Positions 1-6,849 of a DNA stretch of 15,674 nt are shown in pieces (position 1 is the first letter of the stretch; each line of letters starts with the position of its first letter). The stretch comes from Chloroflexaceae bacterium. GTDB taxonomy: Bacteria; Chloroflexota; Chloroflexia; Chloroflexales; Chloroflexaceae. A program made the position numbers and the translations under genes. The notes beneath the pieces are model-generated. The model saw only the letters and a list, made by a program, of their open reading frames with translations, did no database searches and was not told the DNA's origin. The stretch lies in NCBI GenBank assembly GCA_026417815.1, contig JAOACN010000074.1, positions 1 to 15,674 of the forward strand. Reading direction: 5' to 3'.

Positions 1-4
1 TCGC

Positions 5-37
5 TCGTCGGCAGCGTCAGATGTGTATAAGAGACAG
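5..37 (+). other. Illumina Nextera transposase adapter (assembly artefact)
   Basis: The bases match the Nextera read-1 transposase adapter end to end. Positions 19-37 are the 19-bp Tn5 mosaic end AGATGTGTATAAGAGACAG. This is library-preparation sequence left on the contig end, not genomic DNA. The four bases before it are also likely artefactual. The ATGs at 21 and 23 inside the mosaic end create spurious N-termini (MCIRDS... and MYKRQ...) that should not be annotated. Confidence 0.97.
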
Positions 38-38
38 C

Positions 39-248
39 ACCCACGGCGGTCATATCCATCTGCCGCTCCTGGGTTCGTTGTGCCTGCCGCGCCACGGCTG
101 GCGCTATCCCATCGGATACCGGACCATCGGCGCGCTCCAGCTCTACGTCAGCCGGGGCATCGGCGGCCTGCCGTTGCGCTTCGGCTGCCCCCCGGAGGCC
201 ACGATCCTCACCCTGAAGCAGGCCGCAGAGATCGGCGTTCCGGCCTGA
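39..248 (+). CDS. Metallophosphoesterase, C-terminal fragment
   Basis: This is the last 69 codons of a calcineurin-like metallophosphoesterase, ending in TGA at 246-248. The visible residues THGGHIHLPLLG, then YVSRGIGGLPLRF and CPPEATILTL, match the C-terminal block of YaeI/YkoQ-type enzymes. In that family the GHTHGGQ motif carries the last metal-binding histidines. Base 38 is a C that would complete a preceding histidine codon, so genomic sequence begins within the GH-THGG motif. Most of the domain is missing at the contig edge. Family members are often membrane-associated and act on phosphoesters such as UDP-diacylglucosamine or phospholipid derivatives; the substrate here cannot be told. 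The apparent ATG start at 21 belongs to the adapter. A short GC-rich hairpin follows the stop. Confidence 0.85.
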   Translation, partial: THGGHIHLPLLGSLCLPRHGWRYPIGYRTIGALQLYVSRGIGGLPLRFGCPPEATILTLKQAAEIGVPA

Positions 249-278
249 CCGCTCCGCACCGCAGAATGAAGCCGTGGA

Positions 279-309
279 GGGTCCGGGAGAGCCAGACCCT
301 CCCGGACCC
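279..309 (+). repeat. Hairpin after the metallophosphoesterase gene
   Basis: Perfect 11-bp arms (GGGTCCGGGAG at 279-289 and CTCCCGGACCC at 299-309) enclose a 9-nt loop. It lies 30 bp after the metallophosphoesterase stop and could end that transcript, but no T-run follows. The arms resemble the GGGAGGG/CCCTCCC hairpins found in other spacers of this window. Confidence 0.6.
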
Positions 310-424
310 CCTGCCTTCCCCTTGCCGCAGCGGCATATCCATCTCCCACCCGAAAGGTTGTATCATAAGCGGTGATGCAACCTGATGCGACCATACGCGC
401 AACCCGGAGGGTCGCGCTCCATCG

Positions 425-515
425 GCAGGGGCGTGGGGAGACCCGGTTTCCCCACTCTCCTCCAACCGGGCCAGGGGAGGAAAGTTCCCTGGAGGACACA
501 AACCCTCCCGAAGGA
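425..515 (+). repeat. Composite intergenic repeat upstream of purB
   Basis: The element begins with the palindromic block GTGGGGAGACCCGGTTTCCC and runs through a pyrimidine-rich middle into CCCTCCCGAAGGAGTTT. It aligns along its whole length with 12309-12407. Both copies end about 70 bp before a start codon (purB here, the adaptor gene there). The rest of the 249-583 spacer holds the hairpin at 279-309 and the purB ribosome-binding site. I see no convincing sigma70 promoter in it. Confidence 0.65.
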
Positions 516-560
516 GTTTCCTTCATTGGCTCTACGACGCGACGGCACAATGCCGGCGAG

Positions 561-576
561 CCTTCTCGGGGAAGGA
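561..576 (+). promoter_or_regulatory. purB ribosome-binding site within a small hairpin
   Basis: GAAGGA (571-576) lies 7 nt before the ATG at 584 and decides that start over the in-frame ATG at 596. The bases CCTTC (561-565) can pair with GAAGG (571-575) across a TCGGG loop, so the site may be partly masked. The stem is only 5 bp, so regulation is a possibility only. Confidence 0.5.
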
Positions 577-583
577 TGGCACC

Positions 584-1978
584 ATGACCGACGACATGAC
601 CCGACTTGCCGCCCTCTCACCGCTGGACGGGCGTTACCGCAGCGACGTGGGCCATCTGGCGGCCTACTTCAGTGAAGCGGCGCTGTTCCGTTACCGCGTG
701 CGTGTAGAGGTTGAGTATCTGATCGTCCTCTCACGCGCTCCCAGCGTTGGATTCGTACCGCCCCTCAACGCCCAGCAACAGGCCCAACTGCGGCAGTTGT
801 ATCGCCAGTTCAGCGACGCCGACGCGCTGGCTATCGCCGCGTGGGATCGCCGGGTCAACCACGACGTCAAGGCGGTCGAATACTGGCTGCGCGAACAACT
901 CGACCGGCTTGGTCTGGAGCGCTGGAAGGAGGCGGTGCACTTTGCGCTGACCTCGGAGGACGTGAACAACCTGGCCTACGGTCTGCTGGTGCGCGAGGCC
1001 CGCGATGCGGCGATCCTGCCGCCCCTGAGTCGCCTGCTCGAGCGCCTGCGCGAGATGGCCGACGCCGAGGCGGCCACGCCGATGCTGGCCCGGACCCACG
1101 GCCAGGCGGCCACACCGACGACGTTCGGCAAAGAGATGAACGTGTTCTTTATGCGCCTGCGCCGCGCCGTCGAAGCAGTGCGCGACACCCGTCTCACCGG
1201 CAAGCTCAACGGCGCCACCGGCACCTTTGCCGCTCACGCCGTCGCCCTGCCGGCAGTGGACTGGATGGCCTTCTCGCGCGCCTTTGTGCGCGCCCTGGAG
1301 CTGGAGCCGGTGTTGCTCACCACCCAGATCGAGCCGCACGACAGCCTGGCAAGTCTCTGCGACGCGCTCAAGCGCGTCAACGTGATCCTCGTGGACCTGT
1401 GCCAGGACATCTGGCGCTACATCAGCGACGGCTACCTGGTTCAGCGGCCCGCGCCCGGCGAGGTCGGTTCTTCGACCATGCCGCACAAGATCAACCCGAT
1501 CGACTTTGAGAACGCCGAAGGCAACCTGGGGCTGGCAATCGCCCTGCTGGAGCATATGAGCCGCAAGTTGCCCGTTTCGCGCCTGCAACGTGACCTGTCG
1601 GATAGCACGGTGCTGCGCAACCTGGGCACGGCCTTCGGCTACAGCTTGCTGGGGTACCAGCGTGTGCTGCGCGGGCTGGACAAACTGGCGGTGCGCCAGG
1701 AGCGGCTGCGCGCCGACCTGGAAGCGCACCCCGAAGTGCTGGCCGAAGCGATCCAGACCATCCTGCGGCGCGAGGGCTACCCCGAAGCCTACGAGACGCT
1801 CAAGACGCTGACCCGCGGGCGTGACCTGACCCTGGAGGGACTGCGTCAGTTCGTGGAAACGCTGGACGTGCGCGAGGAGGTCAGGGCGGAACTGCTCGCC
1901 CTGCGACCGGAGAGCTACACCGGGCTCGCTGCTGATCTGGCCCGTCTGCGCGACGACCGCACCACAGGAGGGTGGTGA
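584..1978 (+). CDS. purB: Adenylosuccinate lyase
   Basis: This 464-aa protein splits adenylosuccinate into AMP and fumarate, and SAICAR into AICAR and fumarate, two steps of cytoplasmic purine synthesis. It is close to the E. coli-type PurB over its full length: LSPLDGRYRSDV at the N-terminus, VNHDVKAVEYWL, the TSEDVNN block, and the catalytic-histidine region ARTHGQAATPTTFGKEM (His172). The fumarase/aspartase-superfamily signature GSSTMPHKINPIDFENAEGN spans residues 295-314 and carries the flexible-loop catalytic serine (Ser296/297). QRDLSDSTVLRNLG follows. Length is normal for the family (E. coli 456 aa). The start is chosen from the GAAGGA site 7 nt upstream. It appears to be a single-gene unit, with repeat-filled spacers on both sides. 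Nothing looks truncated. Confidence 0.97.
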   Translation: MTDDMTRLAALSPLDGRYRSDVGHLAAYFSEAALFRYRVRVEVEYLIVLSRAPSVGFVPPLNAQQQAQLRQLYRQFSDADALAIAAWDRRVNHDVKAVEYWLREQLDRLGLERWKEAVHFALTSEDVNNLAYGLLVREARDAAILPPLSRLLERLREMADAEAATPMLARTHGQAATPTTFGKEMNVFFMRLRRAVEAVRDTRLTGKLNGATGTFAAHAVALPAVDWMAFSRAFVRALELEPVLLTTQIEPHDSLASLCDALKRVNVILVDLCQDIWRYISDGYLVQRPAPGEVGSSTMPHKINPIDFENAEGNLGLAIALLEHMSRKLPVSRLQRDLSDSTVLRNLGTAFGYSLLGYQRVLRGLDKLAVRQERLRADLEAHPEVLAEAIQTILRREGYPEAYETLKTLTRGRDLTLEGLRQFVETLDVREEVRAELLALRPESYTGLAADLARLRDDRTTGGW

Positions 1979-2066
1979 CCGCCTTCGGGAAGATCCGAGA
2001 GGGCCCGGCCCTCACAACCCCCCTTCCTCGCCCGGTTGGAGGAGGGTGGGAGAAACCAGGCTTACC

Positions 2067-2099
2067 GGGGGAGGGTCTGGGAGGGCTGCCCCCTCCCAG
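2067..2099 (+). repeat. GGGAGGG hairpin with G-quadruplex motif
   Basis: CTGGGAGGG (2077-2085) pairs with CCCTCCCAG (2091-2099) across a 5-nt loop. The left side from 2067 contains four G-runs, including GGGAGGGTCTGGGAGGG, a canonical G4 pattern. The same 17-mer recurs after the HU gene. It lies about 100 bp after the purB stop and may end that transcript, but no T-run follows. Confidence 0.6.
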
Positions 2100-2232
2100 A
2101 AGCCCTGCTCCCCGAATCATTCGGCTAACGGGACCTGCCAGGTGTATGACCAGGCTCAAATAAACACAAACGTTTCGATATTTCATGGCTTTCTGATGCG
2201 CTAAAACCGGGTTGGAAAGTCTGAAGCGGCAA

Positions 2233-2275
2233 ATACCGCGTTAGAATGCGTCAAAGGTATTGACAAGTGCGGTAT
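2233..2275. promoter_or_regulatory. Possible control region of the HU gene
   Basis: An inverted repeat ATACCGC (2233-2239) / GCGGTAT (2269-2275) lies 60-100 bp before the HU start in an AT-richer stretch than its surroundings (from about 2155). A -10-like TATACT (2273-2278) overlaps the right arm. I cannot pair it with a properly spaced -35, so a promoter here is likely from context but its elements are not resolved. Confidence 0.3.
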
Positions 2276-2335
2276 ACTGCTTCACAAAGGCATATAGCGC
2301 ATATGCTGAACCTTGCTCGAAGGAGGTCTGCACCG

Positions 2336-2623
2336 ATGCAGAAGACCGACTTTATCAAGGCCGTGGCGGAGCGAGCCGGCGTGTCGCAGAAAGAGACCAA
2401 GCTCGTGGTGGACTCGGCCCTCGAGGTGATCACCGAGGCCCTGGCCAGGGGCGAAAAGGTGACCCTGACCGGTTTCGGGACGTTCGAGGTCCGCTCGCGG
2501 CAGGCGCGAGAGGGTGTGAATCCGCAGACGCGGGACAAGATCCAGATCCCTGCCACCAAGACCCCTGGCTTCAGCGCGAGCAGCACGCTCAAAGAGGCCG
2601 TGAAGGGGTCGCAGGCTGGTTGA
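2336..2623 (+). CDS. HU/IHF-family DNA-binding protein
   Basis: This 95-aa protein is the usual size for a bacterial HU, the histone-like dimer that bends DNA and organises the nucleoid. It shows the helical dimerisation part (MQKTDFIKAVAERAGVSQKE and following, residues 1-45). The family signature GFGTFEVRSRQAREGVNPQT spans residues 46-65. The DNA-binding arm continues as DKIQIPATKTPGF, with the closing helix SSTLKEAV. Arm positions usually written as GRNPxTGE read GVNPQTRD here, a mild departure. The start is fixed by a perfect AGGAGG (2321-2326) 9 nt before the ATG. An in-frame upstream ATG at 2267 lacks such a site and would add a non-family extension. It has its own strong downstream hairpin, so it is probably transcribed alone. 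Confidence 0.95.
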   Translation: MQKTDFIKAVAERAGVSQKETKLVVDSALEVITEALARGEKVTLTGFGTFEVRSRQAREGVNPQTRDKIQIPATKTPGFSASSTLKEAVKGSQAG

Positions 2624-2664
2624 GGGCGTTCTACGCCACGAAGGCTCACGGATCGCGCAGGCTG

Positions 2665-2706
2665 GGAGGGTCTGGGAGGGCGACGCCCTCCCAGACCCTC
2701 CTGTTT
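2665..2706 (+). terminator. HU gene terminator hairpin (G4-containing)
   Basis: Perfect 17-bp arms (2665-2681 and 2685-2701) close on a 3-nt loop and are followed by TGTTT. It lies 41 bp after the HU stop. The left arm overlaps GGGAGGGTCTGGGAGGG (2664-2680), a four-run G-quadruplex pattern identical to the one near 2069-2085. The short T-run makes it a moderate intrinsic terminator, and it also belongs to the dispersed GGGAGGG hairpin family. Confidence 0.65.
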
Positions 2707-2764
2707 ACGGACGAGGGTCCGGTCTCGCTGCGCGGCCCTGTGGATTACCGTTCGGAGGAGGTGT

Positions 2765-2781
2765 GGAGGGCCGCGCCCTCC
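2765..2781. repeat. Short GGAGGGC hairpin between convergent genes
   Basis: GGAGGGC (2765-2771) and GCCCTCC (2775-2781) form a 7-bp stem with a CGC loop, 5 bp past the end of the minus-strand flavoprotein gene. It may serve that gene as a terminator on the minus strand. No T-run is visible. Confidence 0.45.
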
Positions 2782-2786
2782 GCATC

Positions 2787-4133
2787 TCAAGCGCCCCGGA
2801 GGCGTCCCAGCAATCGGTCGGCGGCGCGTTCCCCGCTGATGATGGCCCCTTCGATGAACGGCCCTCCCAGATAATCGCCGGCAAAGGCAAGGGCGGGCAT
2901 CTCGATTGCGCCGGAGGCGAACGCCTGTAACCGGTGGAAATGCCCCACGTCGAACTCGGGCAGGGCCTCGGCACAGCGGTAGAGACGCTGCGAGAGGCGC
3001 CGGGGCGCCGGATCAAAGCCTGGCGCCAGACGCCGCAGCTCGGCAAGCATGAGGCAGGCCAGGGTCTCATCGGAGCACTCGCGCAGCGCGGCGGCGGCGC
3101 GGCCACTCAGACGGAGACAGATCACGTCGCGATCGGGAGGGGCAAAGCCTGAATTTTTGACCGTCGGGAGCGTGGCGGCGGCGAGGAAGGGCGTTTCGCG
3201 GCGGGGAAAAAGCATACCGTAGGTGACGCGGGGAAAGCGTTCACGAACCACGACGGCCAGCAGGGTGGTCATGGAGTAGGTGACCGCGGAGAAGAAGGCG
3301 CGCCGGCGGTCGTCGAGCCACGGGAGCAGCCGCGGCACGACGCTGGCGGTCGTGGCGACGACAACCGCATCGGCGGTGAGGGCGAAGGGGAGATTGCCGG
3401 CCCGCCCGTGGACGGTGTAGCCCGCGCCCGGGCCAGGCGTAACCGTCTCAACTTCGGCGCCGAGACGCAGATCGTGGTCGGCGGCCAGCGCCGCCGTCAG
3501 TTGGCCCAGGCCCTCGCGCATGGTGTAGAGGCGCATCCCGGCGGGACGGCTGAGACCCGCGCGCAGCGCCAGGAACAGCAAGGCTCGCGAGGTGCGCTCG
3601 GGCGCCCAGTAAAAGATCCCCGAGAGCGGCGGCTGGAGCACATACTCCAGAACCTCTTCGGAAAGATGGGCGCGGGCGTACTCGGCCACAGAAACGTCAT
3701 CAAGCGTATAAGCCTTGTGGAAGGCATGGGTGTCGAGCCGCGAACCGTGGCGCGCCAGCGCGCCCACCAGGTATGAGAGGGCGACCTTGTGGCGCGGGCC
3801 CACCAGGGGCGTAAGCGCGGCAGCAGCGTTGGGCCAGAGCGGGTAGAGGCGCCCGGCACGGAGCGTGGCGGCGCTGCGCGGAATGCGTCGTAACTCCCCC
3901 GCCAGACCCAGTTCGCGCACCAGTTCCAGCGTGCGCGAATAAAAATCGGCCAGGAACTCGGCCCCCAGCTCGACGCGACACCCCTCAACCAGCAGCGTCT
4001 GCACGCGGCCACCAGGCGCCGACGCCCGCTCCAGCACCGTCACCCTCGCCCCGGCCGACCGCAGGCGCCGGGCCGCAGCCAGGCCGGCAACTCCGGCGCC
4101 AATCACCACCACCCTCTGCTCAGATATGGCCAT
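2787..4133 (-). CDS. FAD-dependent flavin amine oxidase-family protein (HemY-like)
   Basis: This 448-aa flavoprotein has an N-terminal Rossmann FAD-binding motif, VVVIGAGVAGLAAARRL (residues 8-24). An acidic residue ends the second strand (Glu35), and the flavin 'GG' motif APGGRVQT follows (39-46). The C-terminal block FAGDYLGGPFIEGAIISGE is typical of protoporphyrinogen/coproporphyrinogen oxidases and related desaturases. It probably oxidises a porphyrinogen or another hydrophobic amine or alkene substrate, but sequence alone does not separate HemY from its relatives and no haem gene lies nearby. The start was set at the ATG ending at 4133, just before the Rossmann strand. An in-frame upstream start at 4208 would add 25 residues unlike the family. 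No clear ribosome-binding site is visible. It is convergent with the HU gene. Confidence 0.82.
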   Translation of the reverse strand: MAISEQRVVVIGAGVAGLAAARRLRSAGARVTVLERASAPGGRVQTLLVEGCRVELGAEFLADFYSRTLELVRELGLAGELRRIPRSAATLRAGRLYPLWPNAAAALTPLVGPRHKVALSYLVGALARHGSRLDTHAFHKAYTLDDVSVAEYARAHLSEEVLEYVLQPPLSGIFYWAPERTSRALLFLALRAGLSRPAGMRLYTMREGLGQLTAALAADHDLRLGAEVETVTPGPGAGYTVHGRAGNLPFALTADAVVVATTASVVPRLLPWLDDRRRAFFSAVTYSMTTLLAVVVRERFPRVTYGMLFPRRETPFLAAATLPTVKNSGFAPPDRDVICLRLSGRAAAALRECSDETLACLMLAELRRLAPGFDPAPRRLSQRLYRCAEALPEFDVGHFHRLQAFASGAIEMPALAFAGDYLGGPFIEGAIISGERAADRLLGRLRGA

Positions 4134-4190
4134 CGTTGTGTGCAAGCCGTAGCGCGTTTGCCGGAGACCGCTCCCGGCGCCATTGCGACG

Positions 4191-4200
4191 TATAATAGCA
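4191..4200 (-). promoter_or_regulatory. Possible extended -10 for the flavoprotein gene
   Basis: On the minus strand the sequence reads TGCTATTAT, an extended -10 pattern about 60 bp before the ATG at 4133. No matching -35 is seen, so this rests on the -10 alone. Confidence 0.3.
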
Positions 4201-4220
4201 CAGAGCACGCCAGGTTCCTG

Positions 4221-4237
4221 GGAGGGCGACGCCCTCC
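4221..4237. repeat. GGAGGGC hairpin
   Basis: GGAGGGC (4221-4227) and GCCCTCC (4231-4237) with a GAC loop. The core and loop are the same as in the HU terminator, so this is another copy of that repeat family. Confidence 0.5.
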
Positions 4238-4401
4238 GAGTCCCGGCGCAATTCGGAGGGTTACGCTGGCGGGCTCCGTCTCCGGGCTGATGCCAGCGAT
4301 GGCACAGGTATGCTACGCTGGAACGAACGTAGCGTCTGGTGGCGAGCCTAGTGATACCGTTTCGGCATGTGGATTCTGAGGTGAAAATCGGCGCGCAGGG
4401 C

Positions 4402-4480
4402 CGCAGCGCGCTGCGGCTCCCGTACGGACGCAGCGCGCTGCGGCTCCCGTACGGACGCAGCGCGCTGCGTCCGTACGGGG
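4402..4480. repeat. 27-bp tandem repeat ending in a 34-bp perfect palindrome
   Basis: Two identical 27-bp units (4402-4428 and 4429-4455) are followed by a shortened third (4456-4480). Each unit combines the 14-bp palindrome CGCAGCGCGCTGCG with CCGTACGG. Where the third copy is shortened, the halves line up into a 34-bp perfect palindrome at 4446-4479, centred between 4462 and 4463. It sits between divergent genes, about 270 bp from the flavoprotein start and 360 bp from the exporter start. Function unknown. Confidence 0.85.
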
Positions 4481-4520
4481 GCTAGTTTTCATCGCGGCGG
4501 TGTGCGCCATGCGTACGACC

Positions 4521-4701
4521 GTCTGGTACGACAACCAGACTTCCCCTCAGAGGGGAGGTTCGGAGGGGCTGCGCCCCTCCGAAAGCTCCTTTCCGGTGCG
4601 GCGGGCTTCGCCAGGCCGCACCAGACTGGTGAACGAGCGCTTGCCCGGGTGGGCGGAGCCCTCCCGGACCCTCCCCTCCGGCGAGTGGCACAACCTGTGC
4701 C
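4521..4701. repeat. Cluster of four consecutive hairpins
   Basis: In order: GTCTGGT/ACCAGAC (4521-4540); TTCGGAGGGGC/GCCCCTCCGAA with a TGC loop (4559-4583), a GGGAGGG-family member; GGTGCGGC/GCCGCACC with an inner GGC-TTC-GCC stem (4595-4622); and GGCACA/TGTGCC (4687-4701). The 4134-4837 spacer contains this cluster, the tandem palindrome before it, and no gene that I can support. Confidence 0.6.
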
Positions 4702-4824
4702 CTGATCGCCACGCCCACGGCCGGTCAACCCCTTGATAGCGGCGGCGGACCTGACGTGAACGGGAAGGCCGTGGCCTCTGTGTGTCCGCGCTCCACGCGC
4801 CCGGGAAGGGGCGGCGGGGCCGGT

Positions 4825-4830
4825 GAGGAG
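4825..4830 (+). promoter_or_regulatory. Ribosome-binding site deciding the start of ABC exporter subunit 1
   Basis: GAGGAG lies 7 nt before the GTG at 4838. The competing in-frame GTG at 4823 overlaps this site and has only G-rich sequence at poor spacing. The downstream GTG is therefore preferred. Confidence 0.65.
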
Positions 4831-4837
4831 CATTGCC

Positions 4838-6676
4838 GTGGCTCTCCGCAGCGAGTTCAGCATCGCGAATGCCCATCAGTATGACACGCGCAGCGCCGGG
4901 CGCTGGATCGTATCGCACATCCGGCGCTACTGGTACTTCGCGCTGGGCTTTGTCATCTTCTATTCGAGCGCCTGGACGTGTTATTCGTTCGCCCAGGTCC
5001 TGATTGGCCGCGCCGCGGACGAGATTCTGAACCCGAGCATGCCCAACGGCCTGCTGATCGCCGCCCTGATGGTGCTGGCAATCATGCTGGGCGATGCCGT
5101 TAGCGGGCTGATCGGCCTGCTGGCCGCCGAGAGCCTGGCCTCCCACATCGAGGCCGACGCGCGGCAGGAGTTGTACGAAAGCCTGCTGGGCAAAAGCAAG
5201 GCCTTTCACGACCGGCAACGGGCCGGCGACATTATGGCCCGCGCCACCGATGATACCCGCGCCCTGGCCGACCTGATCGTCCCCGGCGGGTTGCTTGCCG
5301 CCGAGACGGTGATGGGGCTCATGGCGCCGCTGAGCTTCATCGCCCTGATCCGCGTCGAGTTGCTCCTGGCGCCCGTCGCGTTCGTGGCGCTCTACGCGAT
5401 TACGGCGCGGCGCTACCTGCGCCGTCTCCAGCCGGTGATTGACGCCCAGCGCGAACAGTACGGGACCATGAACGCCGGCCTGGAGGAGACGCTCTCGGGC
5501 ATCGAGGTAGTGAAGGCCTCGGCCCGCGAGCCCTTTGAGCGCGAGAAGTACCGCCGCAACGCGCGACTGTTCCGCGACTTCTATGTGCGGCAGGGGTACA
5601 TCGAGGCGCGCTACCTGCCCTTGCTCCTCTACGGGATCGCCGTGGGCGGCGCCTTCCTTCACGCCATGTGGCTCTACGCCCAGGGGACGATCAGCGTCGG
5701 CCAGGTAGTGAGCGTGATGGGCCTGGTTAACGTGCTGCGCTTCCCGACCTTCATCTCGATCTTTGCCTTCTCGGTCATCCAGGCGGGCATGGCCAGCGCC
5801 CGGCGCATCCTGCGGATCATCAACGCCGAGAGCGACCTCGATGAGAACAACGCCGGGTATCGCGCCGAGCTGCGCGGGGAGATCACCTTTGAGGGCGTCT
5901 CCTTTCACTACCAGGGCGAAGCAGGCGACGATGGCGCCCCCGCGCGGACCAACAGCGTGCTCGAGGACATCTCGTTCCACATCCCCGCCGGCAAGACCGT
6001 GGCCATCGTCGGGCAGACCGGCAGTGGCAAGACCGCCCTGACCCAACTCGTGAACCGGACGTATGACGCCACTGCCGGACGGGTGCTGATCGACGGCATG
6101 GACGTGCGCGACTGGAGCCTGGATGCGCTGCGGGCCCAGATCGGCAAGATCGAGCAGGACATCTTCCTGTTTACCCGCAGCATCGCCGAGAATATCGCCT
6201 TCGGCGCGCCGGGGGCCACACGGGCGCAGATCGAGGAGGCCGCGCGGGCGGCGCAGGCCCACACCTTCATTACCGGCTTTCCCGAAGGGTACGACACCGT
6301 GGTGGGCGAACGCGGCGTGACCCTGTCGGGCGGGCAGCGGCAGCGCATCGCCCTGGCCCGCGCCTTTTTGAGCAACCCGCGCATTCTGATCCTCGACGAC
6401 TCAACCAGTGCGATTGACAGCGCAACCGAGGACCAGATCCAGCAGGCCATTCGCAAGGCCCAGGAGGGGCGCACGGTGCTGCTGATCACCCACCGGCTCT
6501 CCCAGATCCGCTGGGCCGACATGATCCTGGTCCTCGACAAGGGACGCCTGGCCGCCGCCGGCACGCACGACGAACTCCTGCGCCGCTCGCCCCATTACCG
6601 GCGGATCTTCGCCCGCTATGAGGTGAACCTGCCGCCCCTGGAGGACCAGGCAGGCGCAACGCTGCAAGCGGCATGA
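4838..6676 (+). CDS. ABC exporter half-transporter, degenerate-site subunit
   Basis: This 612-aa protein (GTG start) has an N-terminal membrane domain of the type-IV exporter fold and a C-terminal ATPase domain. The first membrane helix is near residues 32-53 (WYFALGFVIFYSSAW). Walker A is GQTGSGKT (392-399), the Q-loop IEQDIFLF, the signature LSGGQ (496-500), Walker B ILILDD (to 521), and the switch His552. The residue after the Walker B aspartate is Asp521 where a catalytic Glu is expected (DDSTSAID). In known heterodimeric exporters such as TM287/288 this marks the degenerate ATP site. A short insertion (GDDGAPARTNS) lies between the A-loop region and Walker A. The next gene encodes the complementary partner. 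Substrate unknown; drugs or lipids are typical. Confidence 0.93.
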   Translation: MALRSEFSIANAHQYDTRSAGRWIVSHIRRYWYFALGFVIFYSSAWTCYSFAQVLIGRAADEILNPSMPNGLLIAALMVLAIMLGDAVSGLIGLLAAESLASHIEADARQELYESLLGKSKAFHDRQRAGDIMARATDDTRALADLIVPGGLLAAETVMGLMAPLSFIALIRVELLLAPVAFVALYAITARRYLRRLQPVIDAQREQYGTMNAGLEETLSGIEVVKASAREPFEREKYRRNARLFRDFYVRQGYIEARYLPLLLYGIAVGGAFLHAMWLYAQGTISVGQVVSVMGLVNVLRFPTFISIFAFSVIQAGMASARRILRIINAESDLDENNAGYRAELRGEITFEGVSFHYQGEAGDDGAPARTNSVLEDISFHIPAGKTVAIVGQTGSGKTALTQLVNRTYDATAGRVLIDGMDVRDWSLDALRAQIGKIEQDIFLFTRSIAENIAFGAPGATRAQIEEAARAAQAHTFITGFPEGYDTVVGERGVTLSGGQRQRIALARAFLSNPRILILDDSTSAIDSATEDQIQQAIRKAQEGRTVLLITHRLSQIRWADMILVLDKGRLAAAGTHDELLRRSPHYRRIFARYEVNLPPLEDQAGATLQAA

Positions 6677-6693
6677 CGCCGGGGGAAGGTAGC

Positions 6694-6710
6694 GCAACCT
6701 TCAAGGTTGC
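6694..6710. repeat. 17-bp palindrome after exporter subunit 1
   Basis: GCAACCTT-C-AAGGTTGC is a perfect inverted repeat 18 bp after the stop codon. Its right half overlaps the left end of the larger inverted repeat at 6705-6838. Confidence 0.6.
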
Positions 6711-6838
6711 CATAACTCGACTTTGTCGCTTGCCGCTGGCGGGGGTGCGGGGGCCGCAGGCCCTCGAAGATCTTCCCTACTCCTCCGAACCTCCTCGCAG
6801 CGGAAACTACGGCAAGTGACAAAGTAGAGCTAGCAACC
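6705..6838. repeat. MITE-like inverted-repeat element between the exporter genes
   Basis: The left end 6705-6735 and the reverse complement of the right end 6810-6838 both begin GGTTGC and both end ACTTTGTC(G/A)CTTGCCG, matching 15 of 16 bases in the latter block. The body is 134 bp, with an inner GC-rich stretch and no ORF. It nearly fills the 173-bp gap between two genes expected to be co-expressed. The layout fits a small non-autonomous element or its remnant. I did not find a target-site duplication. Confidence 0.5.
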
Positions 6839-6849
6839 AGGGAGCCAGT

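Noticed and set aside
21..37. ATG starts giving MCIRDS and MYKRQ N-termini
   Set aside because: They lie in the Nextera mosaic end and are not genomic.
2260..2278. TTGACA (2260-2265) and TATACT (2273-2278) as the HU promoter
   Set aside because: They are only 7 bp apart and cannot serve one sigma70 promoter. A better pair was not found.
4313..4534. 73-codon minus-strand ORF with repeated VRTGAAARC
   Set aside because: The repetition is just the translation of the 27-bp tandem repeat. There is no ribosome-binding site or domain.
4547..6262. 571-codon open frame on the minus strand opposite exporter subunit 1
   Set aside because: It covers the membrane and ATPase domains of a well-supported gene, runs into the hairpin spacer and has no recognisable domain.
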